64,000 nucleotides of DNA from JALHSW01 sp963720675. GTDB lineage: Bacteria > Actinomycetota > Acidimicrobiia > IMCC26256 > PALSA-555. A program made the translations under genes and the position numbers. The DNA is taken from contig CAVRGH010000004.1 of assembly GCA_963720675.1 (NCBI GenBank), positions 124,001-188,000 of the forward strand, read 5' to 3'. The number at the start of each line of letters is the position of its first letter. Within the stretch, counting starts at the first letter, position 1. This document shows, in pieces, positions 24,886-34,589 of this stretch. The notes beneath the pieces were generated by a model, which saw only the letters and a program-made list of their open reading frames with translations, was not told the DNA's origin and did no database searches.

Positions 24886-27800
24886 GTGAACGCGCACGAT
24901 CTGCTCCAGACGGTCGGCATCGTGCCGCTGTTGCCGTTGCTCGGCGCGGTGCTGCTGCTGTGCTTCGGGAAGCGCATCGGCGAACCGCTCGCCGGCTGGA
25001 TCGCGACCGGCCTCATGGGCCTCGCGTTCCTGTGGTCGCTCGTGATGCTCGCAGCGGCGCTGAGCCTTCCGCCCGACGAGCGGTCGGTGTCGACCGTGCT
25101 GTTCACCTGGCTCCCGGCGGATCAGCTCAAGGTCGACATGGCGTTCCTGGTCGACCCGCTCTCGATCACCTGGATCCTGCTCGTCACCGGCGTCGGGATG
25201 CTGATCCACATGTACGCGATCGGGTACATGCACGGAGATCCCGGGTTCGGTCGCTTCTTCGCGTACTTCAACCTGTTCGCGGCGTCGATGCTGATCCTGG
25301 TCCTCGGGAACAACTACCTGGTCACCTTCCTCGGGTGGGAAGGCGTGGGCGTCTGCTCGTACCTCCTCATCTCGTTCTGGAACCAGCGGGAGAGCGCGGC
25401 CCTCGGCGGCAAGAAGGCGTTCATCTACAACCGCGTCGGTGACTTCGGGTTCATGCTCGCGATGTTCCTGTTGATCGCGGAGTTCGGCACGCTCGACTAC
25501 GGCGCGACCTCACAGGCCGCGGCGACCGCGGCCGGTGGCGTGGTGACGGCCGTCGCGCTCCTCCTCTTTCTCGCGGTCACCGGGAAGAGCGCACAGATCC
25601 CGCTCTTCCCGTGGCTCGCCGACGCGATGGAAGGTCCGACACCCGTCTCCGCGCTCATCCACGCGGCGACGATGGTGACCGCCGGGATCTTCCTCGTCGC
25701 ACGAACCCACGCGTTCTTCGACGCGAGCCAGGACGCCTCCACGGTCGTCGCATGGATCGGCGGGCTCACCGCGTTGCTCGCGGGGACGGTCGCCTGCCTC
25801 CAACCCGACATCAAGCGCGCGCTGGCGTACTCGACGATCAGCCAGCTCGGGTACATGGTCCTCGCGCTGGGTTTGCACGCGTACACGGCCGCGGTGTTCC
25901 TCGTCCTGATGCACGCGTTCTACAAGGGCTGCCTGTTCCTCGGTGCCGGGTCGGTCATCCACGGCAACGACGAGAACCAGGACATGCGGGTCATGGGCCG
26001 CCTCAGGGGTTTCCTCCCGGTGACTGCTGCGGGGATGGTGATCGCGTGGCTCGCCATCACCGGGGTCCCGCCGTTCGCCGGCTTCTGGTCGAAGGACCTC
26101 GTGATCGAGTCGGCGTTCGAGGCCGGCGACTACGGGCTGTGGGTGACGGCGACGCTCGCGGCCGTCATGACCGGTCTGTACATGACGCGGCTCATCTACC
26201 TCACGTTCTTCGGCAACGCTCGCTTCAACGATCTGCCCCAGCCCGACGCGGTCCCCTCGGTCAGCGGGGGCTCCGACGACGACGCCGCGGTTGCGGTCGC
26301 CGATCCCGACGCCGCTGTGTACACGGAGGCCGACCTCGGGTACGACCCGGACTTCTCGCCGACCGTCGACTACCGCGAGCCGGCACGCGCACCCCGGCTG
26401 CACGGCCACGAGCCGCACGAGAGTCCGACGGTGATGCTCGTCCCCATCGGCGTGCTCGCGTTCCTCGCCGCCATCGGCGGCCTGCTCAACCTGCCGATCC
26501 AGGGCCTCGAGTTCCTCGGCGAGTGGCTCGACCCGGTGTTCCAGGGGGTCGACCAGCCCCACCCGTCGAGCTTCGACGAAGGGTTGGCGCTCACCGGCAT
26601 CGCGTTCCTGTTCGCGGCGATCGGTATCGGCATCGCGTACCTCATCTACCGACGCGGGCTGCGGGCTCCGAACGACGACCCGTTGCGCAAGAACCTCGGA
26701 AGCGGCGCGAACGTGGCGGGGAACGCCTACTACCTCGACTCCGGGGTCTCGGCGTTCGTCGACAAGCCCGGACGGGCGACCGCCGGCTTCCTCGACGAGA
26801 CGGTCGACACCAAGGTCATCGACGGCAGCGTCAACGGGGTCGGGCACCTCGTGAAGCGCGCCGGTGACGGTCTGCGCGCGGTGCAGGACGGCCACGTTCG
26901 TCGCTACGCGATCGGCATCGTGCTCGGCGCGACCGCGTTGCTCATGTACCTCCTCGTCTACGTGGCGCGCTCGAGCATGGGCGACTTCCCGATCCTCTCC
27001 GCGATCATCGTCACGCCCCTGATCGGTGGGATCATCGTGATGTTCCTCCCGGCCGAGCGGCCCGAGGTCATCAAGGCGGTCGGCTACCTGTTCACGATCG
27101 CGACGCTCGCACTGAGCCTCTGGATGCTCTGGGAGTTCTCGACGACCGACTACTTCTTCCAGTTCGTCGAGGACCACGCCTGGATCCCCGGCATCGGCAC
27201 GCGCTACATCGTCGGCGTCGACGGCATCAGCCTCTTCATGATCGTGATCACGGCGGTGCTCATGCCGATCGGGTTGGTCGCGTCGGCGAAGTACCCCACG
27301 CATCGGCCGAAGGCGTTCGTGGCGTGGTTCCTGGTCCTCGAGTTCACGATCATGGGCGTCTTCCTCTCCCTGGACCTCATCCTCTTCTTCGTGTTCTGGG
27401 AGCTGCTGCTCGTCCCCATGTACTTCCTGATCCAGGGCTGGGGGCACGAGCGCAAGAACTACGCCGCCACCAAGTTCTTCCTGTACACGGCCGCCGGTTC
27501 GGCGCTGATGTTCGCGAGCATCCTGACGCTCGGCTTCCTCCACCAGTCCGACACGGGTGTCCTCTCGTTCGACTACCGCGTGCTCGCGGAGTGGGGCTGG
27601 ACCGGGCTCGGCGGGACCACCGAGGTGCTCCTGTTCCTCGGGTTCATGGCCGCCTTCGCGATCAAGGCACCGTTGTTCCCGTTCCACACCTGGCTCCCCG
27701 ACGTGCACACCGAGGCCCCCACGGCGGGATCAGTCGTCCTGGCCGGCGTGATCATCAAGATGGGTGCCTACGGGCTGCTGCGGTTCTCCTTCGAGCTGTT

Positions 27801-28578
27801 CCCGCAGGCCTCGGTCGACCTGGCGCCGGTGATGCTCACCCTCGGCGTGATCGGCATCGTCTACGGGGCAGTCGTCGCCGCGATGCAGAAGAACGCGAAA
27901 CGGGTGATCGCCTATTCATCCGTCGCGCACATGGGCTTCATCGTGCTCGGGATCTTCTCGCTCACGGTGTTCGGGCTCGATGGCGCGGTGTTCACGATGC
28001 TGAGCCATCCGCTCACCACCGGCGCACTGTTCCTCACGGTCGGCTTCCTGTACGAGCGGCGCCACACCTACGAGATGGCCGAGTACGGCGGCATCTGGAA
28101 GTCCGCGCCGATCCTCACCGCGATGTTCATGATCGCGATGTTCGCCGGCATCGGCCTGCCCGGGTTCTCCGGCTTCATCGGCGAGTTCCTGTCGCTCCTC
28201 GGGACGTTCGTGTCCGAGCGACCCTGGGCCGTGGTCGGTGCGACCGGGGTGATCCTCGCGTCGGTCTACATGCTGTGGTCGTTCCAGAAGGTCTTCACCG
28301 GCAAGCCGAACCCACGGCATCCGAAGCTCAAGGATCTGCACCTGCGTGAGATCGCCGTGGTCGCGCCCCTGCTCGCGCTCAGCCTCTTCCTCGGTCTCTA
28401 CCCGAAGCCGGCGCTGGACCGCATCGAGCCCTCGGTGCAGCGGTCGATCGTGAACCTCCAGCTCAAGACCGACTACAAGGAGACGCGACCCGCGGGCTCT
28501 GACGAGACCGAGCTCCATGGCGTCAAGCCGGGTGCCTCGGTCCACCTGGGTCGCACCGGGCGCGGGGGGCAGCAGTGA
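24886..28578 (+). CDS. nuoL/nuoM: NADH-quinone oxidoreductase subunits L and M read as one fused chain, operon 1
   Basis: 1230 codons in one frame. Residues 1-697 are a complete NuoL, with the channel Glu in FLGWEGVGVCSYLLISFW, HAATMVTAGIFL, and the C-terminal lateral-helix region ending VYVARSS. Residues 698-1230 are a complete NuoM beginning MGDFPILSAI, with FFVFWELLLVPMYF and FPFHTWLPDVHTEAP. The join is CGC-TCG-AGC-ATG at 26968-26979. Deleting the C at 26972 would give CGC-TGA-GC-ATG, a stop two bases before an ATG, which is the normal gene-to-gene pattern of this operon. The fusion may therefore be real or may be a one-base consensus error. Confidence 0.9.
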   Translation: MNAHDLLQTVGIVPLLPLLGAVLLLCFGKRIGEPLAGWIATGLMGLAFLWSLVMLAAALSLPPDERSVSTVLFTWLPADQLKVDMAFLVDPLSITWILLVTGVGMLIHMYAIGYMHGDPGFGRFFAYFNLFAASMLILVLGNNYLVTFLGWEGVGVCSYLLISFWNQRESAALGGKKAFIYNRVGDFGFMLAMFLLIAEFGTLDYGATSQAAATAAGGVVTAVALLLFLAVTGKSAQIPLFPWLADAMEGPTPVSALIHAATMVTAGIFLVARTHAFFDASQDASTVVAWIGGLTALLAGTVACLQPDIKRALAYSTISQLGYMVLALGLHAYTAAVFLVLMHAFYKGCLFLGAGSVIHGNDENQDMRVMGRLRGFLPVTAAGMVIAWLAITGVPPFAGFWSKDLVIESAFEAGDYGLWVTATLAAVMTGLYMTRLIYLTFFGNARFNDLPQPDAVPSVSGGSDDDAAVAVADPDAAVYTEADLGYDPDFSPTVDYREPARAPRLHGHEPHESPTVMLVPIGVLAFLAAIGGLLNLPIQGLEFLGEWLDPVFQGVDQPHPSSFDEGLALTGIAFLFAAIGIGIAYLIYRRGLRAPNDDPLRKNLGSGANVAGNAYYLDSGVSAFVDKPGRATAGFLDETVDTKVIDGSVNGVGHLVKRAGDGLRAVQDGHVRRYAIGIVLGATALLMYLLVYVARSSMGDFPILSAIIVTPLIGGIIVMFLPAERPEVIKAVGYLFTIATLALSLWMLWEFSTTDYFFQFVEDHAWIPGIGTRYIVGVDGISLFMIVITAVLMPIGLVASAKYPTHRPKAFVAWFLVLEFTIMGVFLSLDLILFFVFWELLLVPMYFLIQGWGHERKNYAATKFFLYTAAGSALMFASILTLGFLHQSDTGVLSFDYRVLAEWGWTGLGGTTEVLLFLGFMAAFAIKAPLFPFHTWLPDVHTEAPTAGSVVLAGVIIKMGAYGLLRFSFELFPQASVDLAPVMLTLGVIGIVYGAVVAAMQKNAKRVIAYSSVAHMGFIVLGIFSLTVFGLDGAVFTMLSHPLTTGALFLTVGFLYERRHTYEMAEYGGIWKSAPILTAMFMIAMFAGIGLPGFSGFIGEFLSLLGTFVSERPWAVVGATGVILASVYMLWSFQKVFTGKPNPRHPKLKDLHLREIAVVAPLLALSLFLGLYPKPALDRIEPSVQRSIVNLQLKTDYKETRPAGSDETELHGVKPGASVHLGRTGRGGQQ

Positions 28579-30108
28579 TGCTCGGTTCCCTGCCCCTCGG
28601 CGTCACTCCGATCGTCACGCCCGACGTCGACTGGCTCGCGATCAGCCCCGTCATCGCGCTCGCGGCGGCGGGCATCCTCATCGTGCTCTCGAAGGCGCTG
28701 CTGCGTGGCCACCGCGCCGCGATGCCGGTCGCGGTCGTGCTCGCCTTCGCCGGGGTCATCGCTGCCGGCGTCCTGGAGCTCATCCTCTGGAACGACGTCC
28801 ACGACGACGGTGCGATCACGACGGTCGCCGGGATGGTGCGGGTCGACCCGTTCGGTGTGTTCCTCGGCGTCGTGGTGGTGATCGCCACGTTCCTCGCCGT
28901 CCTGCTCTCGATCGCGTACCTCCGGCGTGAGGGTCTGGAGAGCTCCGAGTACCTCGGGCTGCTCCTCCTCTCGGGGGCCGGGATGCTCGCGATGACGACG
29001 GCCAACGACCTCATCGTGGTGTTCCTCGCGCTCGAGGTCCTGTCGATCCCGCTCTACGTGCTCGCAGCCTTCGACCGGCGGCGCGGCATCCTCGCAGGAG
29101 GCGGGCATCAAGTACTTCGTGCTCGGCGCGTTCTCGTCGGCCGTCTTCTTGTACGGCGTCGCGCTCACCTACGGGGCGACGGGCACGACGTCGCTCACGG
29201 GGATCCACGACTTCCTCGCCCAGAACACGCTGCTGGAGCAGGGGACCCTCCTCGCCGGGTTCGCGCTCCTCCTCGTCGGCCTGGGCTTCAAGGTCGCGGC
29301 GGTGCCGTTCCACATGTGGACGCCCGACGTGTACCAGGGCGCTCCGACGCCGATCACCGCCTTCATGTCGGCGGCGGTCAAGGCCGCGGCGTTCGCCGCG
29401 CTGCTGCGGGTGTTCGGGGTGGCGTTCCCGCTCTACAGCACCGACTGGAAGCCGGCGATCATCACCCTGTCGGTGCTGTCGCTCGTCGTCGGGAGCGTGG
29501 CCGCGGTCGTCCAGACCGACATCAAGCGCATGTTGGCGTACTCGTCGATCGCTCATGCCGGGTATGTGTTGATGGGCTTCGCCGACAACACGGCGCGGGG
29601 TCGCGAGGCCGCGCTCTTCTACCTGTTCGTGTACACGTTCATGTCGATCGGCGCGTTCGCGGTGATCACGCTCGCGACGCGCAAGGGCGACGACAGCCAC
29701 GAGCTCGACGACTACCGGGGCCTCGCGCTGCGGCGCCCGGTGCTCGGCGGGTTCCTGATCTTCTTCGTGCTGGCCCAGGCGGGGATCCCGCTCACCGGAG
29801 GGTTCGTCGCGAAGCTCGAGATCTTCTCGGCGACGGCTCGCGCCGAGCAGTACGGCCTGCTGATCGTCGGTGTGCTCGCGGCGGTCGTGACGGCGTTCTT
29901 CTACCTGCGGATCTCGATGACGCTGCTCAGCTCGCCGGAGGGTGACGCGGAGATGCCGGCGGAGGAGCCGGGGCGGTCGGTGGTGCTGCGCCGGGTCGAC
30001 GCCTGCAGCGCCGTAGTCCTGGTCGCGACCGGCGTGATGGTGCTCTGGATCGGTGTCGCCCCCGACATGTTCGTCCAATGGGCGAGGGACGCCACCTTCC
30101 TCCTGTGA
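28578..30108 (+). CDS. nuoN: NADH-quinone oxidoreductase subunit N, operon 1, one frameshift near 29085
   Basis: Antiporter-like membrane subunit. The ATG overlaps the preceding stop (TGATG). The chain runs in one frame to VLSIPLYVLAAFDRR, near 29080. It continues in the next frame with SSQEAGIKYFVLGAFSSAV, then FKVAAVPFHMWTPDVYQGAP and AYSSIAHAGYVLMG, to the stop at 30108. The two parts are exactly the consecutive pieces of one NuoN of about 509 residues, so one base is extra in the GCGGCGCGG run. Last gene of the operon; a strong hairpin follows seven bases later. Confidence 0.92.
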
Positions 30109-30114
30109 CGGGAT

Positions 30115-30150
30115 GCGTCTCTCACCCGGGTATCCCGGGGTGAGAGACGC
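30115..30150. terminator. Hairpin at the end of the first nuo operon
   Basis: Thirteen-base perfect arms, GCGTCTCTCACCC (30115-30127) and GGGTGAGAGACGC (30138-30150), enclose GGGTATCCCG, which can itself pair. It starts seven bases after the nuoN stop and 66 bases before pgi. It lacks a T-tract but is the likely 3' end of the nuo transcript. Confidence 0.6.
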
Positions 30151-30215
30151 AGGTCCACCAGTGTTGGCCCGTTCGGTGCTCGACACGGACGTTGGACGCG
30201 GGGGAGGCTCGACGG

Positions 30216-31854
30216 ATGCCTGAACAGCCGTCCCAGAAGATCAACGAGACACCCGAGTGGCAGGCCCTCGAGGCCCACTTCGAGCAGGCGCGCGACGTCC
30301 ACCTGCGCGACCTGTTCGCCGGCGACCCCACCCGCGGGGAGGCGATGACGGTCGAGGCGGGCGATCTCTACCTCGACTACTCGAAGAACCGGCTGACGCC
30401 CGAGACGATCGCGCTGCTGATCGCGCTCGCCCGTCGGGCCGACGTCGAGGGCTTGCGGGACGCGATGTTCGCCGGCGAGAAGATCAACATCACCGAGCAG
30501 CGTGCAGTGCTCCACGTCGCGTTGCGCGCCCCCGAAGGCGAACAGATCCTCGTCGACGGGGTCGACGTCGTGCCCGAGGTGCATCGCGTCCTCGACAGAG
30601 ATGGCCGACTTCTCCAACCGCGTCCGCTCCGGCGACTGGAAGGGCCACACCGGCAAGACGATCCGCAACGTCGTCAATGTCGGGATCGGCGGCAGCGATC
30701 TCGGCCCCCGCATGGCCTACGAGGCGCTCAAGGATTTCAGCCGTCGCGACATGACGTTCCGGTTCGTCTCGAACGTCGATGGGAACGACTTCTGGGAGGC
30801 GACCGCCGACCTCGATCCGGAAGAGACGCTCTTCATCATCGCCTCGAAGACGTTCACGACGCTCGAGACGATGACCAACGCGCGCTCGGCGCGGGAGTGG
30901 TCGCTCGCGAAGCTCGGCGACGATGCCGCGGTCGCGAAGCACTTCGTCGCGGTCTCGACCAACGCCGACGAGGTGGCGAAGTTCGGGATCGACACCGCGA
31001 ACATGTTCGAGTTCTGGGACTGGGTCGGTGGACGGTACTCCTACGACTCCGCCATCGGGCTCTCGCTGATGCTCTCCATCGGCCCCGAGGCCTTCCACGA
31101 CATGCTCGCCGGCTTCCGCACGATCGACGAGCACTTCCGCACCACCCCGATCGAGTCGAACCTGCCGATGCTCCTCGGGCTCATCGGCATCTGGTACGAC
31201 AACTTCTTCGGCGCCGAGACGGTCGCGATCCTGCCGTACAACAACTACCTGTCGAAGTTCAGCGCCTACCTGCAGCAGCTCGACATGGAGAGCGACGGCA
31301 AGTCGGTCGACCGCCAGGGCAACCCGGTCGACTGGCAGACCGGCCCGATCGTGTGGGGCCAACCGGGGACCAACGGCCAGCACGCGTACTACCAGCTGAT
31401 CCACCAGGGTACGAAGCTCATCCCCGCCGACTTCCTCGCCTGCTGTGAACCCGCGCACCAGGTCGGCGATCACCAGAACCTGCTGATGGCCAACTTCTTC
31501 GCCCAGCCCCAGGCGCTCGCGTTCGGGAAGACCGCCGCGGAGGTGGCCGCCGAAGGGGTGCCCGCCGCACAGGTTCCGCACCGCACGTTTGCCGGCAACC
31601 ACCCGACGAACTCGATCCTGGTCACGAAGCTGACGCCGAACACCCTCGGCCAGCTCGTTGCGATGTACGAGCACAAGGTCTTCACCCAGGGTGCGATCTG
31701 GAACATCAACAGCTTCGACCAGTGGGGCGTCGAGCTCGGCAAGAAGCTCGCGATGGACATCGTGCCGGAGCTCGACGCGATCGATGAACCCGAGCTCGCG
31801 CACGACTCGTCGACGAACGCGCTGATCCGCCGCTACCGCCGCCGACGCGTCTGA
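30216..31854 (+). CDS. pgi: Glucose-6-phosphate isomerase, one frameshift near 30597
   Basis: Interconverts glucose-6-phosphate and fructose-6-phosphate in glycolysis and gluconeogenesis. The ATG at 30216 follows GGGGGAGG. The first 128 residues, to VPEVHRVLDR, are in one frame; from MADFSNRVRSG on, the protein is in the next. Active-site regions are intact: NVGIGGSDLGPRMA, the signature SKTFTTLETMTNA, and HQVGDHQNLLMANFFAQ with the catalytic His region; the C-terminal lysine is in FDQWGVELGKKLA. About 545 residues, the normal long bacterial type. The break is within GACAGAGATGGCC and is probably a sequence error. Confidence 0.94.
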
Positions 31855-31867
31855 TCGACCGCGGGGC

Positions 31868-32755
31868 TCAGCTCGCGAGGCGCTTCCACCACCGGCGCTT
31901 GCGCTGCCGACCCGGGCGTTCGGCGAGATCGTCGAGGGCCTGGACCGTGAGGTCATACGCACCCTGGATCAGCTCCGCGGCGCCGGAGAAGTCGAGGAAG
32001 TCGCGGTCGTCGCGCGGCGGTGGGAGCACGACCACCTCGATCTCCTTCGGTACCCACTGGAGCTCGAGCTCGAACCGCTGGTCGCGAGAGATCGCGAACG
32101 CGCGCACGGCGACGTCGAGCGGTGATCGGATCGGGCGGTCGCTGATCGGGTCGGAGACGTCGAGCACGAAGATGCGGTCGATCGGCCCGGCGAGGGCGTG
32201 CGAGATCGGTACGAGGTTCACGACCGCGCCGTCGACGAGCGTGTGGCCGTTGAGCACCACCGGCGGGAAGAGCCCGGGCAGCGCGGAGCTGGCCAGCAGC
32301 GCAGCGGGAAGGTCGCCCCGAACGATGACGTGCTCGTCGCCGGTGATGAGGTCGGAGGCGACCACCCGGAGGGGGATCTGAAGATCGGCGAACGAGGACG
32401 CGACCCCCACGCGGTCGATCAACGACGTGAGTCCGTCGGCCGGGATCAGGTGGTCGTCGCGCCGGAGCAGGTTCCAGGCCCGGCGCAACGTGTTGCCCGG
32501 GAAGACCTCGTCGCCCTTGAGGGTGCACCAGACGCTCTCGAGGTGGTCGACCTGGGCCAGGGTCGGTGCCGTGGCGATGACCGAACCGTTGAGCGCACCG
32601 ACCGAGGTCCCGATGATCACGTCCGGTCGGATTCCCCGCTCGAGCAGGGCGCGGAGCATGCCGACCTGGCTGACGCCCTGGTTGCCCCCGCCCGAGAGGA
32701 CGAACGCGGTGATCGGTCCGGTCCGGTCCCGGACGGCTCGCAGGGTGGCAGTCAT
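31868..32755 (-). CDS. Patatin-like phospholipase family protein
   Basis: 295-residue serine hydrolase of the patatin family. The oxyanion-hole motif is SGGGNQGVSQVG, the nucleophile serine is in IIGTSVGALNG, and the catalytic aspartate is in LVDGAVVNLVP, giving a complete Ser-Asp dyad. The start at 32755 is set by GAGGAGG eight bases upstream; an ATG eleven codons earlier has no such site. No signal peptide. Convergent with pgi, with thirteen bases between the stop codons. Substrate unknown; family members hydrolyse phospholipids or lysophospholipids. Confidence 0.88.
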   Translation of the reverse strand: MTATLRAVRDRTGPITAFVLSGGGNQGVSQVGMLRALLERGIRPDVIIGTSVGALNGSVIATAPTLAQVDHLESVWCTLKGDEVFPGNTLRRAWNLLRRDDHLIPADGLTSLIDRVGVASSFADLQIPLRVVASDLITGDEHVIVRGDLPAALLASSALPGLFPPVVLNGHTLVDGAVVNLVPISHALAGPIDRIFVLDVSDPISDRPIRSPLDVAVRAFAISRDQRFELELQWVPKEIEVVVLPPPRDDRDFLDFSGAAELIQGAYDLTVQALDDLAERPGRQRKRRWWKRLAS

Positions 32756-32951
32756 CGGTCCTCCTCGCCCGATGAGATCGTCGCGCATCCGGGGCCGGAT
32801 CCCGGACCCGACCCCCGGATCCGACCCAGGATCTGGGCACCGGGATCCCGAGATCCGTGGTCAGGAACCGACCCTTCGGTTTGTGGCTGCCGAGAATCCG
32901 CTGGGTATGCTCCGGGCGCACCGGCCTCGGGGGAGGGAAGGCACCAGCGCC
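32756..32951. promoter_or_regulatory. Divergent region with candidate promoter for the second nuo operon
   Basis: The first 80 bases are a tangle of GGATCC/CCGGATC-type palindromic repeats. Further on, TTGTGG (32881-32886) and TATGCT (32906-32911), spaced by 19 bases, form a plausible housekeeping promoter reading toward nuoA2. GGGGGAGGGAAGG then precedes the GTG at 32952. No gene is visible here. Confidence 0.4.
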
Positions 32952-33314
32952 GTGACGGAGTTCTACCGGGAGTACCTCGCGGTCGCGCTGTTGATCGTGG
33001 CTGCGATGCTCATGGTCGGCGCGATGCTCGGCTTGGGTCGCCTCGTGCGTCCCAACCGCCCGCAGTCCGAGAAGTACATCACCTACGAGGCGGGTTCGGA
33101 CCCGGTCGGCGGCTGGGGCCAGTCGAACGTCCGCTACTACGTCTACGCGCTGCTCTTCGTCATCTTCGACGTCGAAGCCGTGTTCATCTTCCCGTGGGCC
33201 GTCAACCTCGAGTCGCTCGGGGTCTTCGGGCTCGTCGAGATGATCGCGTTCATCGCGATCCTCGCGTTCGGTCTCGTCTATGCGTGGCGAAAGGGAGTGC
33301 TGCGGTGGGCCTGA
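32952..33314 (+). CDS. nuoA: Complex I subunit A, operon 2
   Basis: 120 residues, three helices, with the conserved loop YEAGSDPVGGW and helix VIFDVEAVFIFPWAV. The GTG at 32952 is chosen for its strong purine-rich ribosome site. It lacks the C-terminal tail of the operon-1 copy, and the two proteins are clearly diverged paralogues. First gene of an eleven-gene complex I operon without nuoE, F and G. It overlaps nuoB2 by ten bases. Confidence 0.94.
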   Translation: MTEFYREYLAVALLIVAAMLMVGAMLGLGRLVRPNRPQSEKYITYEAGSDPVGGWGQSNVRYYVYALLFVIFDVEAVFIFPWAVNLESLGVFGLVEMIAFIAILAFGLVYAWRKGVLRWA

Positions 33315-33820
33315 TCGAGAGCGGGCGGATGCCGAAGCCGCTCACCCACCTCCTCAACTACAGCCGCAAGTACTCGCTCTGGATGTTCCAGTGGGGACTC
33401 GCGTGCTGCGCGATCGAGATGGGCGCCGCACTGGCGAGCCCGCGCTACGACATGATGCGCCTCGGCGTCATCCCCTTTCCCGCCAGCCCGCGCCAGGCCG
33501 ACCTCGTCGTCATCTCCGGCACCGTCACCGACAAGATGGCCCCGGCGATCAAGCGGCTCTACGAGCAGATGCCCGACCCGAAGTACGTCATCTCGATGGG
33601 CTCGTGCGCGAACTGCGGCGGCCCGTACTGGGACTCGTACTCGGTCACGAAGGGCGTCGACCAGGTGATCCCGGTCGACATCTACGTGCCCGGCTGTCCG
33701 CCCCGTCCCGAGGCGCTGTTGCAGGCGATCGTCATGCTGCAGGAGCGGATCCAGCACGAGGGCATCGACAACGACCAGCTGGCCAAGCGTTGGCGCGGGG
33801 AGCCGATCACCGTTGCCTGA
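33305..33820 (+). CDS. nuoB: Complex I subunit B, operon 2
   Basis: 171 residues with all cluster N2 ligands: ACCAIEMG, the Cys of GSCANCGGP, and GCPPRPE. The motif CANC has one more cysteine than the CASS of the operon-1 copy; an extra Cys at this position is common in many complex I proteins. The GTG at 33305 lies inside the end of nuoA2, so the two are coupled. The open frame continues upstream without similarity. Confidence 0.95.
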   Translation: MGLIESGRMPKPLTHLLNYSRKYSLWMFQWGLACCAIEMGAALASPRYDMMRLGVIPFPASPRQADLVVISGTVTDKMAPAIKRLYEQMPDPKYVISMGSCANCGGPYWDSYSVTKGVDQVIPVDIYVPGCPPRPEALLQAIVMLQERIQHEGIDNDQLAKRWRGEPITVA

Positions 33821-34589
33821 CGACATGACGACGCCGGTGAGCGAGCGACCCGAAGGGTCGGACGGGGTACCCCCGTCCGAAGCGAGCGAGCCCATCGAGG
33901 AGGACGCTGCGGCCGCGCCCGAAGCCGAGGCCACCCCGGAGCCGCCGGCGCTCAGCGAGCGGCAGGAGGCCGTGCTGTCCCGCGTCGCCGAGCACCTCGG
34001 CGACGCGGTCATCGAGGCGCTGCCCGTGTTCGACGACGTCGTCGTCCGCGTGCGGCACGACGCGTGGCGCCAGGCGGCCGAGGTCGCGAAGACGCAGATG
34101 GACTGCGACTACCTCTCGTTCATCGCCGGGATCGACTGGTCGCCGGCGCCGAAGGAGGGTGGCGACGACGCCGGGAGCGACACCTCCTCCCCGGTGCAGC
34201 CCACCGAGATGACGTTCGGCGCCGCCGGCTCGGCGGGCCGGTTCCAGGTCTTCGCGCACGTGCAGTCGACCCACCGCCACTGGGGCGTCACGTTCAAGGT
34301 CGACCTCGACGAGGCCGAACCGCGCGTGGCGTCGTGGGTCCCGGTGTACCCGGGCGCCGACTGGCACGAGCGGGAGTGCTGGGAGATGTACGGGTTCGTG
34401 TTCGACGGGCACCCGAGCCTCCGCGGCCTCTACCTCCCGGCCGAGTTCGAGGGGCACCCGCTCCGCAAGGACTTCCCACTGCTCGCCCGGGTCGTGAAGC
34501 CGTGGCCCGGCCTCGTCGACGTCGAGGGCATGCCCGATGAGCCGGAGGACGCGGCCGACGCTGCGGCAACCGAAGAGGCCGGCGCATGA
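33813..34589 (+). CDS. nuoC: Complex I subunit C, operon 2, with acidic N-terminal extension
   Basis: 258 residues; the NuoC domain starts about residue 45 and contains HERECWEMYGFVFDGHPSL and GHPLRKDFP. The most likely start is a TTG at 33813 that overlaps the nuoB2 stop and has GGGGAG ten bases upstream; an ATG at 33825 is the alternative. Residues 5-45 are low-complexity (Glu/Ala/Pro-rich). Their DNA contains a perfect hairpin at 33858-33880, as if a repeat element had been absorbed into the coding sequence. Confidence 0.92.
   Translation: MPDDMTTPVSERPEGSDGVPPSEASEPIEEDAAAAPEAEATPEPPALSERQEAVLSRVAEHLGDAVIEALPVFDDVVVRVRHDAWRQAAEVAKTQMDCDYLSFIAGIDWSPAPKEGGDDAGSDTSSPVQPTEMTFGAAGSAGRFQVFAHVQSTHRHWGVTFKVDLDEAEPRVASWVPVYPGADWHERECWEMYGFVFDGHPSLRGLYLPAEFEGHPLRKDFPLLARVVKPWPGLVDVEGMPDEPEDAADAAATEEAGA
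33858..33880. repeat. Perfect hairpin inside the nuoC2 N-terminal extension
   Basis: TCGGACGGGG (33858-33867) and CCCCGTCCGA (33871-33880) are exact reverse complements with a TAC loop. AGCGAGCGA-like copies flank it on both sides. The core GGGGTACCCC resembles the intergenic hairpins at 12187 and 43312. Confidence 0.5.

Noticed and set aside
25510..27708. 732-codon minus-strand open frame over nuoL/M
   Set aside because: Shadow of the membrane-protein genes; highly charged and repetitive, no recognisable fold.
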